From: Balneola sp.
Lineage (GTDB): Bacteria > Bacteroidota > Rhodothermia > Balneolales > Balneolaceae
Assembly (NCBI GenBank): GCA_002696035.1
Contig: NZQV01000005.1
Location: 34,246-98,245, forward strand
DNA length: 64,000 nucleotides
Direction: 5' to 3'
Part shown: piece after piece, positions 53,925-63,971 of the stretch
Numbering within the stretch: the stretch's first letter is position 1
Layout: each line of letters begins with the position of its first letter
The notes under the pieces: generated by a model
What the model saw: the letters and a program-made list of their open reading frames with translations, nothing else
Database searches by the model: none
Told to the model about the DNA's origin: nothing
Position numbers and translations under genes: made by a program

Positions 53925-54401
53925 CTATTTTGGTGATTGCTGCAGCATAGCTTTTACAAAAGATTCCGGAGCTCTGCAGGGTTTTCGGGTTTCAGCATCA
54001 GTAAAGCAGAGAGAGACTTCCCCAAAAACATGTACTTTATCCGAAGCCGGGGTTGTGACCTCATAAAATGTTTGCAAGCGGACTGCTGGTTTTTCAAAAA
54101 CCATCACTTTCACCAGCATTTCCTCATCATATAAAATGGGAGCTTTATATTCTATTTCAGAATGAATAACGGGCAACATGACCCCTGACTCTTCCAGCTC
54201 ACGATAGGAAAACCCAAACGCACGGATCATTTCTGTACGGGCCACTTCAAAATATTCGAGATACCGACCATAGTATACATACCCCATACGATCGGTTTCA
54301 GAATATCGGCTGCGTTGAGAGTGCGTGAATTCAACAAGCGGTGTTTCTTGGGGAAATTCCACTAACCTATTTAACTGTTTTCCATTCACCCATCGCCGCA
54401 T
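53925..54401 (-). CDS. acyl-CoA thioesterase of the 4HBT family (YbgC-like)
   Basis: 158 residues in the hotdog fold. The family motif is [25 protein letters not shown] (the catalytic Asp is in ETDRMG), followed by [20 protein letters not shown] and a C-terminal [13 protein letters not shown]. The ATG at 54401 overlaps accA by 35 bases. A GTG at 54362, four bases after the accA stop, would give a more usual N-terminus, and I regard both as possible. It hydrolyses short-chain or aromatic acyl-CoA in relatives. Confidence 0.87.
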   Translation of the reverse strand: MRRWVNGKQLNRLVEFPQETPLVEFTHSQRSRYSETDRMGYVYYGRYLEYFEVARTEMIRAFGFSYRELEESGVMLPVIHSEIEYKAPILYDEEMLVKVMVFEKPAVRLQTFYEVTTPASDKVHVFGEVSLCFTDAETRKPCRAPESFVKAMLQQSPK

Positions 54402-55323
54402 ATTTATCTATGCGCTGCTCAATAAGTTTCTCGGGTTTCATTTTCTTCAGTTTTTTGAGGCTTTTCAGAATTTGAGCTTTTACTGATTCAGCAGATGCAT
54501 CATGATCCCGATGCGCTCCTCCCAGGGGCTCAGAGATCACTCCGTCAATCACCTTCATTTCCTTAAGATCGGGAGCTGTCAATTTCAAAACGGCAGCGGC
54601 TTGTTCCTTATAGTCCCATGTTTTCCAGAGAATAGATGAACAGGATTCAGGTGAGATCACAGAGTACCATGTATTTTCCATCATGTATACTTCGTTACCC
54701 ATACCAATTCCGATGGCTCCACCGCTGGCGCCTTCACCGATCACAACGGTTACGACAGGAACTTCCAGCATGGCCATCATTTTAAGATTCTTGGCAATGG
54801 CCTCTGCCTGCCCCCGTTCTTCGGCTTCTAAACCAGGATATGCTCCCGGAGTGTCAAGCAAAGTGATAATAGGGATCTCGAATTTTTCGGCCAGCTTCAT
54901 CAATCGATATGCTTTTCGGTAGCCCTCGGGATTGGCCATTCCAAACCTGCGATATTGGCGTTGCTGGGTATCGCGACCTTTTTGGTGCCCCATTATCATC
55001 ACGGTTTGGCCATCAATTTCAGCCAATCCACCTACAATGGCTTTGTCATCAGAATGATACCGGTCGCCGTGTAGCTCAATGAAATTATCGGTCATCTTGT
55101 CGATATAATCGAGCGTATAGGGCCGGTTTGGATGACGAGCTAACTGCACTCTTTGCCAGCGGGTCAGGTTCGTAAATATATTCTTACGAAGTTTATCAAC
55201 CCGGTTTCTCAGGCTATCAATTTCTTTATCAAGTACGCCATCACTTACATTCGAAAGGCTCTTAAGCTCTTCAATTTTACTTTCCAACTCAGCGATGGGT
55301 TGTTCAAAATCTAAATATTGCAT
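54367..55323 (-). CDS. accA: acetyl-CoA carboxylase carboxyltransferase subunit alpha
   Basis: AccA forms, with AccD, the carboxyltransferase that makes malonyl-CoA for fatty-acid synthesis. The 318 residues contain [17 protein letters not shown], the [25 protein letters not shown] region, [34 protein letters not shown] and [14 protein letters not shown]. All family motifs are present. It is encoded 69 bases after the DPM1-like gene; no accD in the window. Confidence 0.98.
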   Translation of the reverse strand: MQYLDFEQPIAELESKIEELKSLSNVSDGVLDKEIDSLRNRVDKLRKNIFTNLTRWQRVQLARHPNRPYTLDYIDKMTDNFIELHGDRYHSDDKAIVGGLAEIDGQTVMIMGHQKGRDTQQRQYRRFGMANPEGYRKAYRLMKLAEKFEIPIITLLDTPGAYPGLEAEERGQAEAIAKNLKMMAMLEVPVVTVVIGEGASGGAIGIGMGNEVYMMENTWYSVISPESCSSILWKTWDYKEQAAAVLKLTAPDLKEMKVIDGVISEPLGGAHRDHDASAESVKAQILKSLKKLKKMKPEKLIEQRIDKYAAMGEWKTVK

Positions 55324-55392
55324 AACTGCTTTTAGTTTAAATCCGTGCTAAATATACATAATCTTAGGGTGAAGTGAGGGCTTAGGTTCCGC

Positions 55393-56121
55393 TTAAAGTA
55401 CTCCAAAAATACTTCGGAATTTAAGTGTCCACACTCTCCAGATGGCTTCCCTCACAATAGCTTTCGACATCTTCGAGACCCCTTCCTCCCTTTCCCGGAA
55501 AACAATAGATACTTCTTTTAATTTAAATCCAGCTTTCCATGCCCTGAAATGGAGTTCAATCTGAAAGGCATATCCATTGGATTTGATCCTGTCGATCGAA
55601 ATAGTCTCCAGCACTTCTCGGCGAATACATTTGAAACCGGCAGTGGTATCAAAAATAGGAAGGCCTGTGATGGTTCGGGCATAAATGTTAGCTCCATAGG
55701 AAAGTATCAGGCGGCTTAAAGGCCAGTTTATAATACTGATGCCATTGGCATAACGTGAACCCACTGCAACGTCCGCTTCCCCTGCTTTTACAGCATCAAT
55801 AAGGCGGTCTGCATCATCAGGATCATGGGAAAAATCTGCATCCATTTCGCACATTCGCTCGTAGCCTTTTTCCAGTGCGTATTGAAATCCCCGAACATAA
55901 GCGGTTCCGAGCCCGAGTTTCCCCTCACGTTCAATCAGGGCAATCCGATCCTCATATTTCTCCTGTGCCAGCTTTACTTTATCAGCTGTTCCGTCTGGTG
56001 AGCCATCATCTATAACCAGCACATCTACTTTATTTCTCAGGTCCATTAGCCTATCAATCAATCGCTCAATGTTATGCGATTCGTTGTATGTAGGCACAAT
56101 GATTATTGTATCCGCCGACAT
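55393..56121 (-). CDS. DPM1-like polyprenol monophosphomannose synthase
   Basis: 242 residues of the GT2 family, DPM1 group, which transfers a sugar to polyprenol phosphate. Motifs: IIIVPTYNESHNIERLIDRL, VIDDGSPDGTAD, LGLGTAYVRGFQYAL, the metal motif CEMDADFSHDPDD, and VGSRYANGI with TTAGFKCIRREVLETI. No C-terminal membrane domain. It lies 2 bases after the sugar transferase gene and is co-transcribed with it. Confidence 0.93.
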   Translation of the reverse strand: MSADTIIIVPTYNESHNIERLIDRLMDLRNKVDVLVIDDGSPDGTADKVKLAQEKYEDRIALIEREGKLGLGTAYVRGFQYALEKGYERMCEMDADFSHDPDDADRLIDAVKAGEADVAVGSRYANGISIINWPLSRLILSYGANIYARTITGLPIFDTTAGFKCIRREVLETISIDRIKSNGYAFQIELHFRAWKAGFKLKEVSIVFREREEGVSKMSKAIVREAIWRVWTLKFRSIFGVL

Positions 56122-56123
56122 CT

Positions 56124-57533
56124 TTATTGTCCCTTTCCTTTTATTATTGTGATTATGGTGTTGATCAGGATCTTAGCATCCATCCTCAGTGAGGCATTTT
56201 CAATATAAAAAAGATCGAATTTCGTTTTCTCTTTTACATCATCCAGTGACGTATCGTATTTCCATTTAACCTGAGCCCATCCCGTGATGCCCGGTCGTAC
56301 CCGTAAACGCCGGGTATACAATGGAATTTGTTTACTGAATTGTTCCACAAAATGAGGACGCTCTGGTCGCGGCCCCACTAAACTCATATCACCTTTAAGA
56401 ACATTTATCAATTGAGGCACTTCATCTATTCGAAGTTTCCGAAGCCAATATCCCAGTTTTGTAACACGGGGATCATCTTTTTTGGCCCATGTGGGTCCAC
56501 TATGCTTTTCAGCATTATCCAGCATGGTTCTGTATTTGTAGATCGTGAACACCCGGCCATTTCGCCCTACTCTTCTTTGCTTATAAATAGCAGGACCTTT
56601 AGATGTAAGCCGAACGGCAATTCCAATAGCTAATAAAATGGGCAGCGCAACCACTAATACAACCAGCGATACAATAATATCGAGCATACGCTTTATGGTT
56701 TTTTCCCAAAGAGGCATGGGCTCCGGGGAAATTTCTACCAGTGGCAATCCAAAAATTTGATTCGTTTTACTGAGCCCGCTTACAAGCTGATAAAAGTCAG
56801 GTAAGAGTTTAAGAGAAACATCAGGAGTATCGATCTTTGAGATAACCTCAACCAGATCCTGCCGGCGGTCCGGCTCCAGTGCCACCAAAATATCCTGTAC
56901 TTTATGCTCTTCCATGATCTGTTTTATATCGGTAAGGGAGCCAATTATGTCATCCTCATCAACGCCATGTACCGGGTCCACTACTTTGCCGTTTACCTGT
57001 ATAAATCCCAACACCTGCATCCCAAGTGTTCTATTACGGTTCAGGTCCTCATAGGCAGCTTTGGCCGTTTGTCCTGTTCCAATAATTACCGCACGGTGCA
57101 GTCCTTTCCCGCGCTGTGCGTAGTATTTCTGTATTGTCCTTACCACAAACCGATTCATTGCAAGCAACACAAAAATAGTAGCCCAGTAGGTGATGATGAT
57201 CATGCGCTGATCACCGATCGAAATGGTTTCATTGATGTTTATTATAAAGTACAATATCAACGCGCCAAGCAGACTGGCTTTAAGCACTTTCATAAATTCA
57301 TCCAGCCGGGAGACCAAATAGAGTTTTTTGTACGATCCCATCACCACAAAAACGGCCATCCAATATATACTTACCACAAACCCACCACTGATGAAGTTCA
57401 GATTAAAATCCTGAATCAGCAAATTCATGGTGTTTGGGTAGAAAGAATGAAAGACAAACCAACTCGCCAGTATGATCAAAAAATCTAACACACTGGTGAA
57501 AATTACTTCCCTATATCTTTTTAACTTCAGCAC
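56124..57533 (-). CDS. exopolysaccharide polyprenyl glycosylphosphotransferase
   Basis: 469 residues. Four N-terminal membrane helices (about 10-125), a nucleotide-binding CoA_binding_3-like domain (about 140-265), a further helix (about 275-300) and the catalytic bacterial sugar-transferase domain. That domain has FTIYKYRTMLDNAEK, LGYWLRKLRIDEVPQLIN, LKGDMSLVGPRPERP and RPGITGWAQVKWKY, the full set of active-site motifs. It starts a polymer by placing the first sugar phosphate on undecaprenyl phosphate. It is divergent from tgt (91 bases). Confidence 0.95.
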   Translation of the reverse strand: MLKLKRYREVIFTSVLDFLIILASWFVFHSFYPNTMNLLIQDFNLNFISGGFVVSIYWMAVFVVMGSYKKLYLVSRLDEFMKVLKASLLGALILYFIININETISIGDQRMIIITYWATIFVLLAMNRFVVRTIQKYYAQRGKGLHRAVIIGTGQTAKAAYEDLNRNRTLGMQVLGFIQVNGKVVDPVHGVDEDDIIGSLTDIKQIMEEHKVQDILVALEPDRRQDLVEVISKIDTPDVSLKLLPDFYQLVSGLSKTNQIFGLPLVEISPEPMPLWEKTIKRMLDIIVSLVVLVVALPILLAIGIAVRLTSKGPAIYKQRRVGRNGRVFTIYKYRTMLDNAEKHSGPTWAKKDDPRVTKLGYWLRKLRIDEVPQLINVLKGDMSLVGPRPERPHFVEQFSKQIPLYTRRLRVRPGITGWAQVKWKYDTSLDDVKEKTKFDLFYIENASLRMDAKILINTIITIIKGKGQ

Positions 57534-57624
57534 TATATTTACGTCCGGCCTATTTTAATTAAGACTGCCAAAATAAGCATTTTTGGAAAGGCTGCATAAC
57601 TTCTAAAATTTAAATTTCTTTCTT

Positions 57625-58752
57625 TTGTATTCATTAAAAAGCACGGCCTCTACCACCAAAGCTCGTCTCGGAGAACTACAGACCGATCACGGAAAAATTG
57701 AAACTCCCATTTTTATGCCTGTGGGCACCTTAGCCACGGTAAAAGCCGTTTCTCAGGATGTTCTAAAACAACAAGTTAAGGCACAGATCATACTCGGCAA
57801 TACTTACCATCTTTATCTCCGCCCTGGCCTTGATATTATGAAAGGTGCCGGAGGCCTGCATGAATTCATGAAATGGGACCGGCCGATCCTGACTGACTCT
57901 GGTGGATATCAAATTTTTTCGCTCTCAGATATTCGTGAACTTGATGAAGAAGGAGCACACTTTCGAAGCCATATCGATGGCTCCAAACATACATTCACCC
58001 CGGAAAATGTTGTGGATATTCAGCGAATTTTGGGTTCGGATATCATGATGTTACTGGATGAATGCCCTCCCTACCCAAGCTCTTATGAGTATGCCAAAAA
58101 CTCCATGGAACTAACACACCGCTGGGCAAAAAGAGGACGAAAGGCATTTCTGGAAACGGAGCCTCTTTACGGCCACAAGCAAGCACAGTTCGGGATTGTT
58201 CAGGGGGGGACTTATAAAGATCTTAGAATTGAGTCTACCAAGTTTATGGCAGATCAGGATTTTGAGGGCATTGCCATTGGCGGACTAAGTGTAGGTGAAC
58301 CCATTGAAATGATGTACGAGTTTACTGACCTGAATACTGATTATCTCCCCAAGGATAAAGCCCGCTACCTGATGGGCGTAGGCACACCTGCCAACCTCTT
58401 GGAAGGCGTAGCTCGCGGGGTCGACATGTTTGATTGTGTGATGCCTACCCGAAATGCACGAAATGGAACCATCTTTACGCGAAATGGCCGTGTTAACATC
58501 AAGAATGCGCAATGGAAAGATCATCACGATTTTCTGGATGCTGATTTTTCTTCCGACCTCTGCAGTAAGTATACCATGGCATATGTGCATCATCTATTCC
58601 GAAACGATGAACTCTTCGGGCTTGAGCTAGCTTCTATTCACAATCTCACTTTTTATTTGTGGCTGATGGAAGAAGTGCGCGCGCGCATTGCCAACGATAC
58701 TTTTGGGGAATGGTACCCGGGCATGGTTAAACAGCTGGAGCAGCGTATTTAG
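57625..58752 (+). CDS. tgt: queuine tRNA-ribosyltransferase
   Basis: Tgt replaces guanine 34 by preQ1 in tRNAs with GUN anticodons. Motifs: GNTYHLYLRPGLDIM, LTDSGGYQIFSLSDIRE, QFGIVQGGTYKDLR and GVDMFDCVMPTRNARNG, holding the two active-site Asp residues. The zinc-site region is degenerate: DADFSSDLCSKYTMAYVHHL keeps one Cys and the His but lacks the other two Cys of C-x-C-x2-C, as I recall for other Bacteroidota. The start is TTG at 57625, because an in-frame stop lies at 57604-57606 and no ATG precedes the conserved N-terminus. The stop overlaps the convergent glycosyltransferase by 4 bases. Confidence 0.96.
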   Translation: MYSLKSTASTTKARLGELQTDHGKIETPIFMPVGTLATVKAVSQDVLKQQVKAQIILGNTYHLYLRPGLDIMKGAGGLHEFMKWDRPILTDSGGYQIFSLSDIRELDEEGAHFRSHIDGSKHTFTPENVVDIQRILGSDIMMLLDECPPYPSSYEYAKNSMELTHRWAKRGRKAFLETEPLYGHKQAQFGIVQGGTYKDLRIESTKFMADQDFEGIAIGGLSVGEPIEMMYEFTDLNTDYLPKDKARYLMGVGTPANLLEGVARGVDMFDCVMPTRNARNGTIFTRNGRVNIKNAQWKDHHDFLDADFSSDLCSKYTMAYVHHLFRNDELFGLELASIHNLTFYLWLMEEVRARIANDTFGEWYPGMVKQLEQRI

Positions 58753-60836
58753 TTTTGTGTTTTTTCTTCTGCTCTCGCAAGTTGTTCTAAAGGCGATGGA
58801 CCGTTGAAAATAGTTTTGATGAGGATATCGAGGTCCATCCACAGAGAATAGTTTTGCAGATAATAAAGCTCAAAACTTTCGGCGTCCTCGGGTTGGCTTA
58901 TTCGGTTTTCACTGATCTGAACAAGTCCCGTGAGCCCTTTTTTAACCGGATCGCGATGTTCCATTACAGTTTTGGCTATGGGAGCTCCCACTAAACTCAG
59001 TTTCCCTGAAAGTACGTATAACAACAACCTGAGGCGGTTTTTCCACTTATGGTTGGTTATACCGGAAAACAGGCTAATTTCACCCAAAGACAGATACTCT
59101 TTCTTTGAAAACAGCAGGCCCGGAAGAGCTATAATGCCCAGCAAAATCACCAAAGGCAGTGCGATCGTGATATCCATCATTCTTTTCATCAACCGGTTGA
59201 GGGGCTTTGAATAGTCGAACTCAACTTCTACCAGCGGAATGGCTTCCAGGTATTCAACATTCGATTTTCCGAGAATGAAATCCATGGAATCGGGAATGAG
59301 TTTGAAGATCACATTTTCTTGCTGAAGGTTAGAGATCTCTTTCAGCATTTGCTTATAACTGATGGAATTCAACGCAAAAAACACCTGGTCAATATTATAT
59401 GCCCTAACCAGATCTTGTAGCTGTGACAGACTGCCTAAATAATTTTGCCGCTCATTTCCTTCTTTCGAATCCACATATCCAACCACCTCATAACTCCAAT
59501 CGGGGCGCGAATGTATTTTGTTGGTAATATCATGCGTCTGGTCAGAATCACCTACAATTAAAACCTTAGAAGTTCGGATTTTACCACGGGTGTTATCGCC
59601 CGACTTTCTGGCATTCAGCTTCAACACCCTATATAGTAAAGTGAAAACCAGTCCTATCACAAAACTAATGGCAAAGATCAGCCTGGAATAAGCCAGCGTA
59701 CGAGCAAAAAAGGTAATCAGGATCAATGCACTGTATGAAATGAAAACGGCTTTCAAGTGGGCAGAAATAGAGTGAAGATTTTTTTTATATAACCCGAATA
59801 TACCGGCCGAAATGAAATACAAGCCACTGAAAAGCCCGTTGATCCACAAAAAGTTAAGATTATCAGCTTGAAATATTTGCTCAAAACTAAAGTAAAACCT
59901 GATGGCAAAACCGAGCAACAATGCTGTATTCAGAAGCAGCAGGTCCATGATAACTGTTTGCGCCTGCTTCACCCTGCTGCCAATAAATGAAAATACCGTC
60001 CGCATCATAATGGCCAAATAGATCAGCACTTTAAAAATAAAGCTGTACCGCGAGCTGTACTGTTTATCAAAGAACTGATAAAGAGCTTTGTTAAAGAGCC
60101 GAATGTAACGCAGGTCTCCCTTTTTTGTACTTTCCCCTTTGTAATGAATGATGGAAGTATCCGGCACGTAATCGATATGATAGCCGGTTTCCTGAATGCG
60201 GTAGCACAGGTCAATATCTTCACCATACATAAAAAAGCGTTCATCAAAGCCGCCTAACTTTTTGAGCACCCCGGTTCGCCAGAACATAAAAGAACCTGAC
60301 AACACAGGGACTTTTGAGGGTTCATCTTCCCCTAACCAACTCAAATAATATTTTCCGAACAGTTTGCTTTTCGGAAACAATGAGTTAAGCCCAAACACCT
60401 TGCATGCTGCCGACCATATAGCCGGAACTGAGCGTCGGGATTCGGGAGCAAAGGTTCCATCCGGGTTTAGGATCTTACAGCCAGCTGCACCGCACTTTTC
60501 ATTTTCCTCCATATGCGAAACCAGGGTTTCCAGAGTATCTTCGCTTACCAGTGTATCCGGATTTATGATGAGTGTGTATTTTCCCTGGGCCTTTTCTATA
60601 GCCTGATTATTGGCTATCCCAAAACCAACATTTTCTTCATTCTGAATATAGTGAACATCCGGAAAACGTTTTTTTAGGTATGGAATAGAGTCATCACCGG
60701 AGGCGTTATCTACCACAAAAATTTCGAGAGTCAGATCTTCAGCACTGCGTTGCAGGGAATTCAGCAGGTTGGCGATATACTCCTTCACCTTATAGTTTAC
60801 TATGACAACAGAAATGTCGATGGCTCTATCTTTCAC
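58749..60836 (-). CDS. fusion of GT2 glycosyltransferase and polyprenyl glycosylphosphotransferase-like region
   Basis: 695 residues with a GTG start (60836); no nearby ATG fits. Residues of about 1-235 are a GT2 enzyme of the rhamnosyltransferase kind (VVIVNYKVKEYIANLL, VVDNASGDDS, NPDTLVSEDTLETL, FFMYGEDIDLCYRI). Five or so helices follow (about 265-395), then a nucleotide-binding-like domain (about 420-540), and a C-terminal sugar-transferase-like domain (about 560-690). There the usual YKYRTM is absent and GPRPE is changed to GAPIAKT, so the second half may not be catalytic. It is followed three bases upstream by another GT2 and then porZ. Confidence 0.88.
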   Translation of the reverse strand: MKDRAIDISVVIVNYKVKEYIANLLNSLQRSAEDLTLEIFVVDNASGDDSIPYLKKRFPDVHYIQNEENVGFGIANNQAIEKAQGKYTLIINPDTLVSEDTLETLVSHMEENEKCGAAGCKILNPDGTFAPESRRSVPAIWSAACKVFGLNSLFPKSKLFGKYYLSWLGEDEPSKVPVLSGSFMFWRTGVLKKLGGFDERFFMYGEDIDLCYRIQETGYHIDYVPDTSIIHYKGESTKKGDLRYIRLFNKALYQFFDKQYSSRYSFIFKVLIYLAIMMRTVFSFIGSRVKQAQTVIMDLLLLNTALLLGFAIRFYFSFEQIFQADNLNFLWINGLFSGLYFISAGIFGLYKKNLHSISAHLKAVFISYSALILITFFARTLAYSRLIFAISFVIGLVFTLLYRVLKLNARKSGDNTRGKIRTSKVLIVGDSDQTHDITNKIHSRPDWSYEVVGYVDSKEGNERQNYLGSLSQLQDLVRAYNIDQVFFALNSISYKQMLKEISNLQQENVIFKLIPDSMDFILGKSNVEYLEAIPLVEVEFDYSKPLNRLMKRMMDITIALPLVILLGIIALPGLLFSKKEYLSLGEISLFSGITNHKWKNRLRLLLYVLSGKLSLVGAPIAKTVMEHRDPVKKGLTGLVQISENRISQPEDAESFELYYLQNYSLWMDLDILIKTIFNGPSPLEQLARAEEKTQN

Positions 60837-60839
60837 GTG

Positions 60840-61481
60840 CTAAAATCCGAGTTTATTCAAAAAATAGTCGAGCTTTCCTTTAATTCCCAAGCCGTATCCA
60901 AAACGGTCTGCAGTGCCTCGCCAGTGGTGGTGAATATAATCTGAAACCGGGAAGTCTTTTAGCTTGAGTCCTCTTTCGTGAGCTTCCTTAAAATTATGGA
61001 TGGTAGGCTGTCCGTGGTGTATAAACGGGGGTAATTCTTCATAAAACGCTCTTTTTAAAAACAGATAGGGCGTCAATATAATCTCAAAACCATTTTCATC
61101 TTTAAATCCGCGTTCATTCACGGTAATGGTCTGCCCTACTGCATATACGTCCTCAGAAGCCGCAATTTCACTCATTTCTTCCAGAAAGCCATCCGTATGT
61201 GTCTCCGTATCACTATCCAAAAAGAATACAAATTCCGATATTATGTGATCCTTTAACATACGATCCATTGCGGGACCGTGATAAATATTTTCCTCGAAAA
61301 ATACTGCTTTGGTATTTTGTAATTCTGATGACAGGTCTTCAATAAGATTCTTCGAATGGTCTTTGGATCCGTTATCGCCGATCAATAATGGCACGTCGGG
61401 ATAATGATCTTTAAAAGAACGAACAGCCGTTTCAAGCAAATCAGGGGTCTGGTAATTAATAATTACGGTTGTTACATCCAT
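60840..61481 (-). CDS. GT2 family glycosyltransferase
   Basis: 213 residues. Motifs: VTTVIINYQTPDLLETAVRS, LIGDNGSKDHSKNLIEDL, a DXD-type motif FFLDSDTETHTDG and a C-terminal region (HHHWRGTADRFGYGLGIKG) that differs from the fusion enzyme. No membrane helix. Lies three bases from the fusion gene and from porZ, forming a tight three-gene run, which suggests that it decorates a surface glycan linked to type IX secretion (inference). Confidence 0.88.
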   Translation of the reverse strand: MDVTTVIINYQTPDLLETAVRSFKDHYPDVPLLIGDNGSKDHSKNLIEDLSSELQNTKAVFFEENIYHGPAMDRMLKDHIISEFVFFLDSDTETHTDGFLEEMSEIAASEDVYAVGQTITVNERGFKDENGFEIILTPYLFLKRAFYEELPPFIHHGQPTIHNFKEAHERGLKLKDFPVSDYIHHHWRGTADRFGYGLGIKGKLDYFLNKLGF

Positions 61482-61484
61482 AAG

Positions 61485-63818
61485 CTATCGTACTATTACT
61501 ACTTTTCCCATTCCGGTCTGACGGTTGCCGTCCTCATAAGCAATCACAAAATAAACTCCGCTTCCCAGTTCATTTCCGTTGTAATTCAATCCATCCCAGT
61601 CAATTCGGCCACCCCGTGCTTCCAGTTCCTGAACCACACTCCCATCAACACCTACTATCTTGACTGTTGTTTCTTCACTTAAACCTTCTATTATAATTCG
61701 TGAATTTCTGTTGTATGAAAATGGGTTGGGGAAGACTTTCAGCTCGTTCATTTCCTGTGCGGGAGCTTTTGGAATGTCCTGATAGCTGATAAGCCCCTCA
61801 TCCATTGCGATAAAGACTTCCCCGGTTTCATCATTAACTGCTATAGACTTAATGTTGTTTGAGTAAAGCGGGCTGTTCTCTGCTGTTAGTCTTTTTATGA
61901 TTCGGCTACCTTCGGCGTTTAGCACCCAGATTCCCTGATTTAAACTTCCGATCCATTTTTGGTTTGCTGCATTCACGGCCATAGTGGAAACATTTACATC
62001 GCGTAATAAAAACCGGGAAGAGGCCGTAGTATCATCACTGATAAGCCATTGAGCTTCGCGTTCTGCCGGGCCTCCTTCAATCATCAATTCCGGAAAAATA
62101 AATCGCGCAATTCCTCGTCCCGTTCCGATCCAGACTTCACCCTCTTTATCTTCTATAATTGCATTTACCTTATTATCGGGAAGATTTCCGTTACCATTTC
62201 CCGTAGTCAACTTTATGGATCTGTCGTCTGAGGTATTTGCGGGTTCTTGTCCTGTATTCAGCACAATCAGTCCATTCCCGGCAGACGATGTATTTTGCAA
62301 AGTGACCCATTTTTGGTCATTGGAGTCAATGAAAAGCCCAACATATTCATCAGAATTTGCTGCGGTATTCGCTTTTGGTAGAGGTACCCAATTCTCATCT
62401 CCCGGAGTTTGATAATAAAGTGGGGTATCTCCGAAACGGCTAACCAACCAAACGTCATCATTACTATCTGTTTGCAGCCCCGATATCACCGGAAATTGAT
62501 CACTGTCATCTACCCAACCTCTCAGCGTTGAGTTTGTCTCATCAAAAATATGAACACTGTTATCCTCTTTATTATGCCTTGCTACTCCACGTCCCCAGCT
62601 TCCGAAATAATAATAATCATCCGTAATAGTTGTTCTGAAAGTCTGTTGAAAACCGAAGGAGTTGATTGTTTCATTGGTACTTTGATTGAAATTATACCAG
62701 TTCTCACCATCATATATATAGTAGCCTTTTGCATTGTCGATCGCATTATTCCTGGCAGATTCATTTGTAGATGCAACGACCATTCTGTTTTCATCAAATT
62801 TGATGTCCGCAAAATAGTTTTGATATGGTCCGCCAGACTCAAACAGATCAGTATAACCTGTGTTAACTTCTACAGTTCCTACTCCATTACTTGCTGTACC
62901 TACGTAAATTAACCCCTCTTTTATAGTTATCGCTCGTAGAGTAATGTTGTTTTGGGAAGGTTGGATTCTATTGAAAGTATCCGTTTGTTCGTCTGATAAA
63001 TAAATACTTCTTTCCGAATGTGCCCCTAATTGATCACCACCCTTTATAAATTCTTCAATCAAAGCACTACCGAAACCATCATAAACAATCCAACCACTAT
63101 CATTCCTTAAATAATTGCTTTGAGAAGTTGAGGCATAAAGTAAACCCTTGTCCACTCCCACCGTGTTTATTTCTCCTTCTATAGCACTATTCTCCGAGTG
63201 AATGTTATACCAATTTGAATTGACTGAAAGCGCATCTGATAAGTTACCTACTCCTATTCCCTCAGGTGTTACTGCATATAAACTATCTTGCTCTATAAAG
63301 ATATCTGTAACAGGAATCCCTCTCGTAAACTCTCCAATTTGAATAAAGGAATCATCAACAAACAAACTTTCAAGGTCGTACAAGACAATTCCAAAATCTG
63401 TGGCTACATATAGCGATTCATTATATATAGAAAAATCATTGATGCCTTTAGAAGTGAAATTCTGATTTCTTTCGATATCATTGACCGGAAATATTTCTCC
63501 GTTATTGAGATCAATTACATCAAGTACCCCATTGATATAACCGATTATTATTTGATGTTCAGATGAGTCGTAGATGATAGAAGTTCCATCCAATCTGGAT
63601 AGCCCTTCCTTTGTAGTATAGTTTTTTAATTCTTCGTCACTATTTACAGAAATGACGCCACCGGTTGTAGCAGCCCAAATTTTATTGTCCTCATCTAACG
63701 TTAAATCATTGACTGTTCGGACTGAAGAATAAGTTGTCCATTCCTGAATTGATTGGGCATTGGCAATAGAAGAACAGAACATTAGCAAAAAGGAGAGAAA
63801 CAGAACAGTCTTTTCCAT
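61485..63818 (-). CDS. porZ: PorZ-like type IX secretion protein
   Basis: 777 residues. A signal peptide (MEKTVLFLSFLLMFCSSIAN) is cut after NAQS. Two beta-propeller regions (about 25-330 and 340-690) carry repeats like DNKIWAATTGGVISVNSD and EGEVWIGTGRGIARF. The last about 85 residues form a type IX sorting domain: LKVFPNPFSYNRNSRI, TTVKIVGVDGSVVQEL and GSGVYFVIAYEDGNRQTG. This layout is that of PorZ of Porphyromonas, which binds anionic LPS and serves the PorU sortase. It is the first gene of the run with two glycosyltransferases. Divergence leaves an alternative: another secreted propeller protein. Confidence 0.8.
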   Translation of the reverse strand: MEKTVLFLSFLLMFCSSIANAQSIQEWTTYSSVRTVNDLTLDEDNKIWAATTGGVISVNSDEELKNYTTKEGLSRLDGTSIIYDSSEHQIIIGYINGVLDVIDLNNGEIFPVNDIERNQNFTSKGINDFSIYNESLYVATDFGIVLYDLESLFVDDSFIQIGEFTRGIPVTDIFIEQDSLYAVTPEGIGVGNLSDALSVNSNWYNIHSENSAIEGEINTVGVDKGLLYASTSQSNYLRNDSGWIVYDGFGSALIEEFIKGGDQLGAHSERSIYLSDEQTDTFNRIQPSQNNITLRAITIKEGLIYVGTASNGVGTVEVNTGYTDLFESGGPYQNYFADIKFDENRMVVASTNESARNNAIDNAKGYYIYDGENWYNFNQSTNETINSFGFQQTFRTTITDDYYYFGSWGRGVARHNKEDNSVHIFDETNSTLRGWVDDSDQFPVISGLQTDSNDDVWLVSRFGDTPLYYQTPGDENWVPLPKANTAANSDEYVGLFIDSNDQKWVTLQNTSSAGNGLIVLNTGQEPANTSDDRSIKLTTGNGNGNLPDNKVNAIIEDKEGEVWIGTGRGIARFIFPELMIEGGPAEREAQWLISDDTTASSRFLLRDVNVSTMAVNAANQKWIGSLNQGIWVLNAEGSRIIKRLTAENSPLYSNNIKSIAVNDETGEVFIAMDEGLISYQDIPKAPAQEMNELKVFPNPFSYNRNSRIIIEGLSEETTVKIVGVDGSVVQELEARGGRIDWDGLNYNGNELGSGVYFVIAYEDGNRQTGMGKVVIVR

Positions 63819-63921
63819 AGCACGATATCAACGATGACTATAATTAGAACTTAAAGAAATTGAACAATATCATATATCGTAAAAGGTAAGCTTTTCAATC
63901 GATAAAACTGAGTAGAATTGG

Positions 63922-63958
63922 CATAAAAAAAGGCCCTCCCTGTGGTACAGGGGGGCCT
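63922..63958 (-). terminator. terminator of the rRNA operon
   Basis: On the minus strand AGGCCCCCCTGT and ACAGGGAGGGCCT form a GC-rich stem with a one-base bulge and a three-base loop, followed by eight T residues. It stands directly after the 5S rRNA 3' end. Confidence 0.85.
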
Positions 63959-63971
63959 GAATAAAAAGGAA

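Noticed and set aside
56904..57488. 194-codon plus-strand frame inside the sugar transferase gene
   Set aside because: Antisense to a gene with all family motifs; composition (many His, Cys) is typical of a shadow frame.
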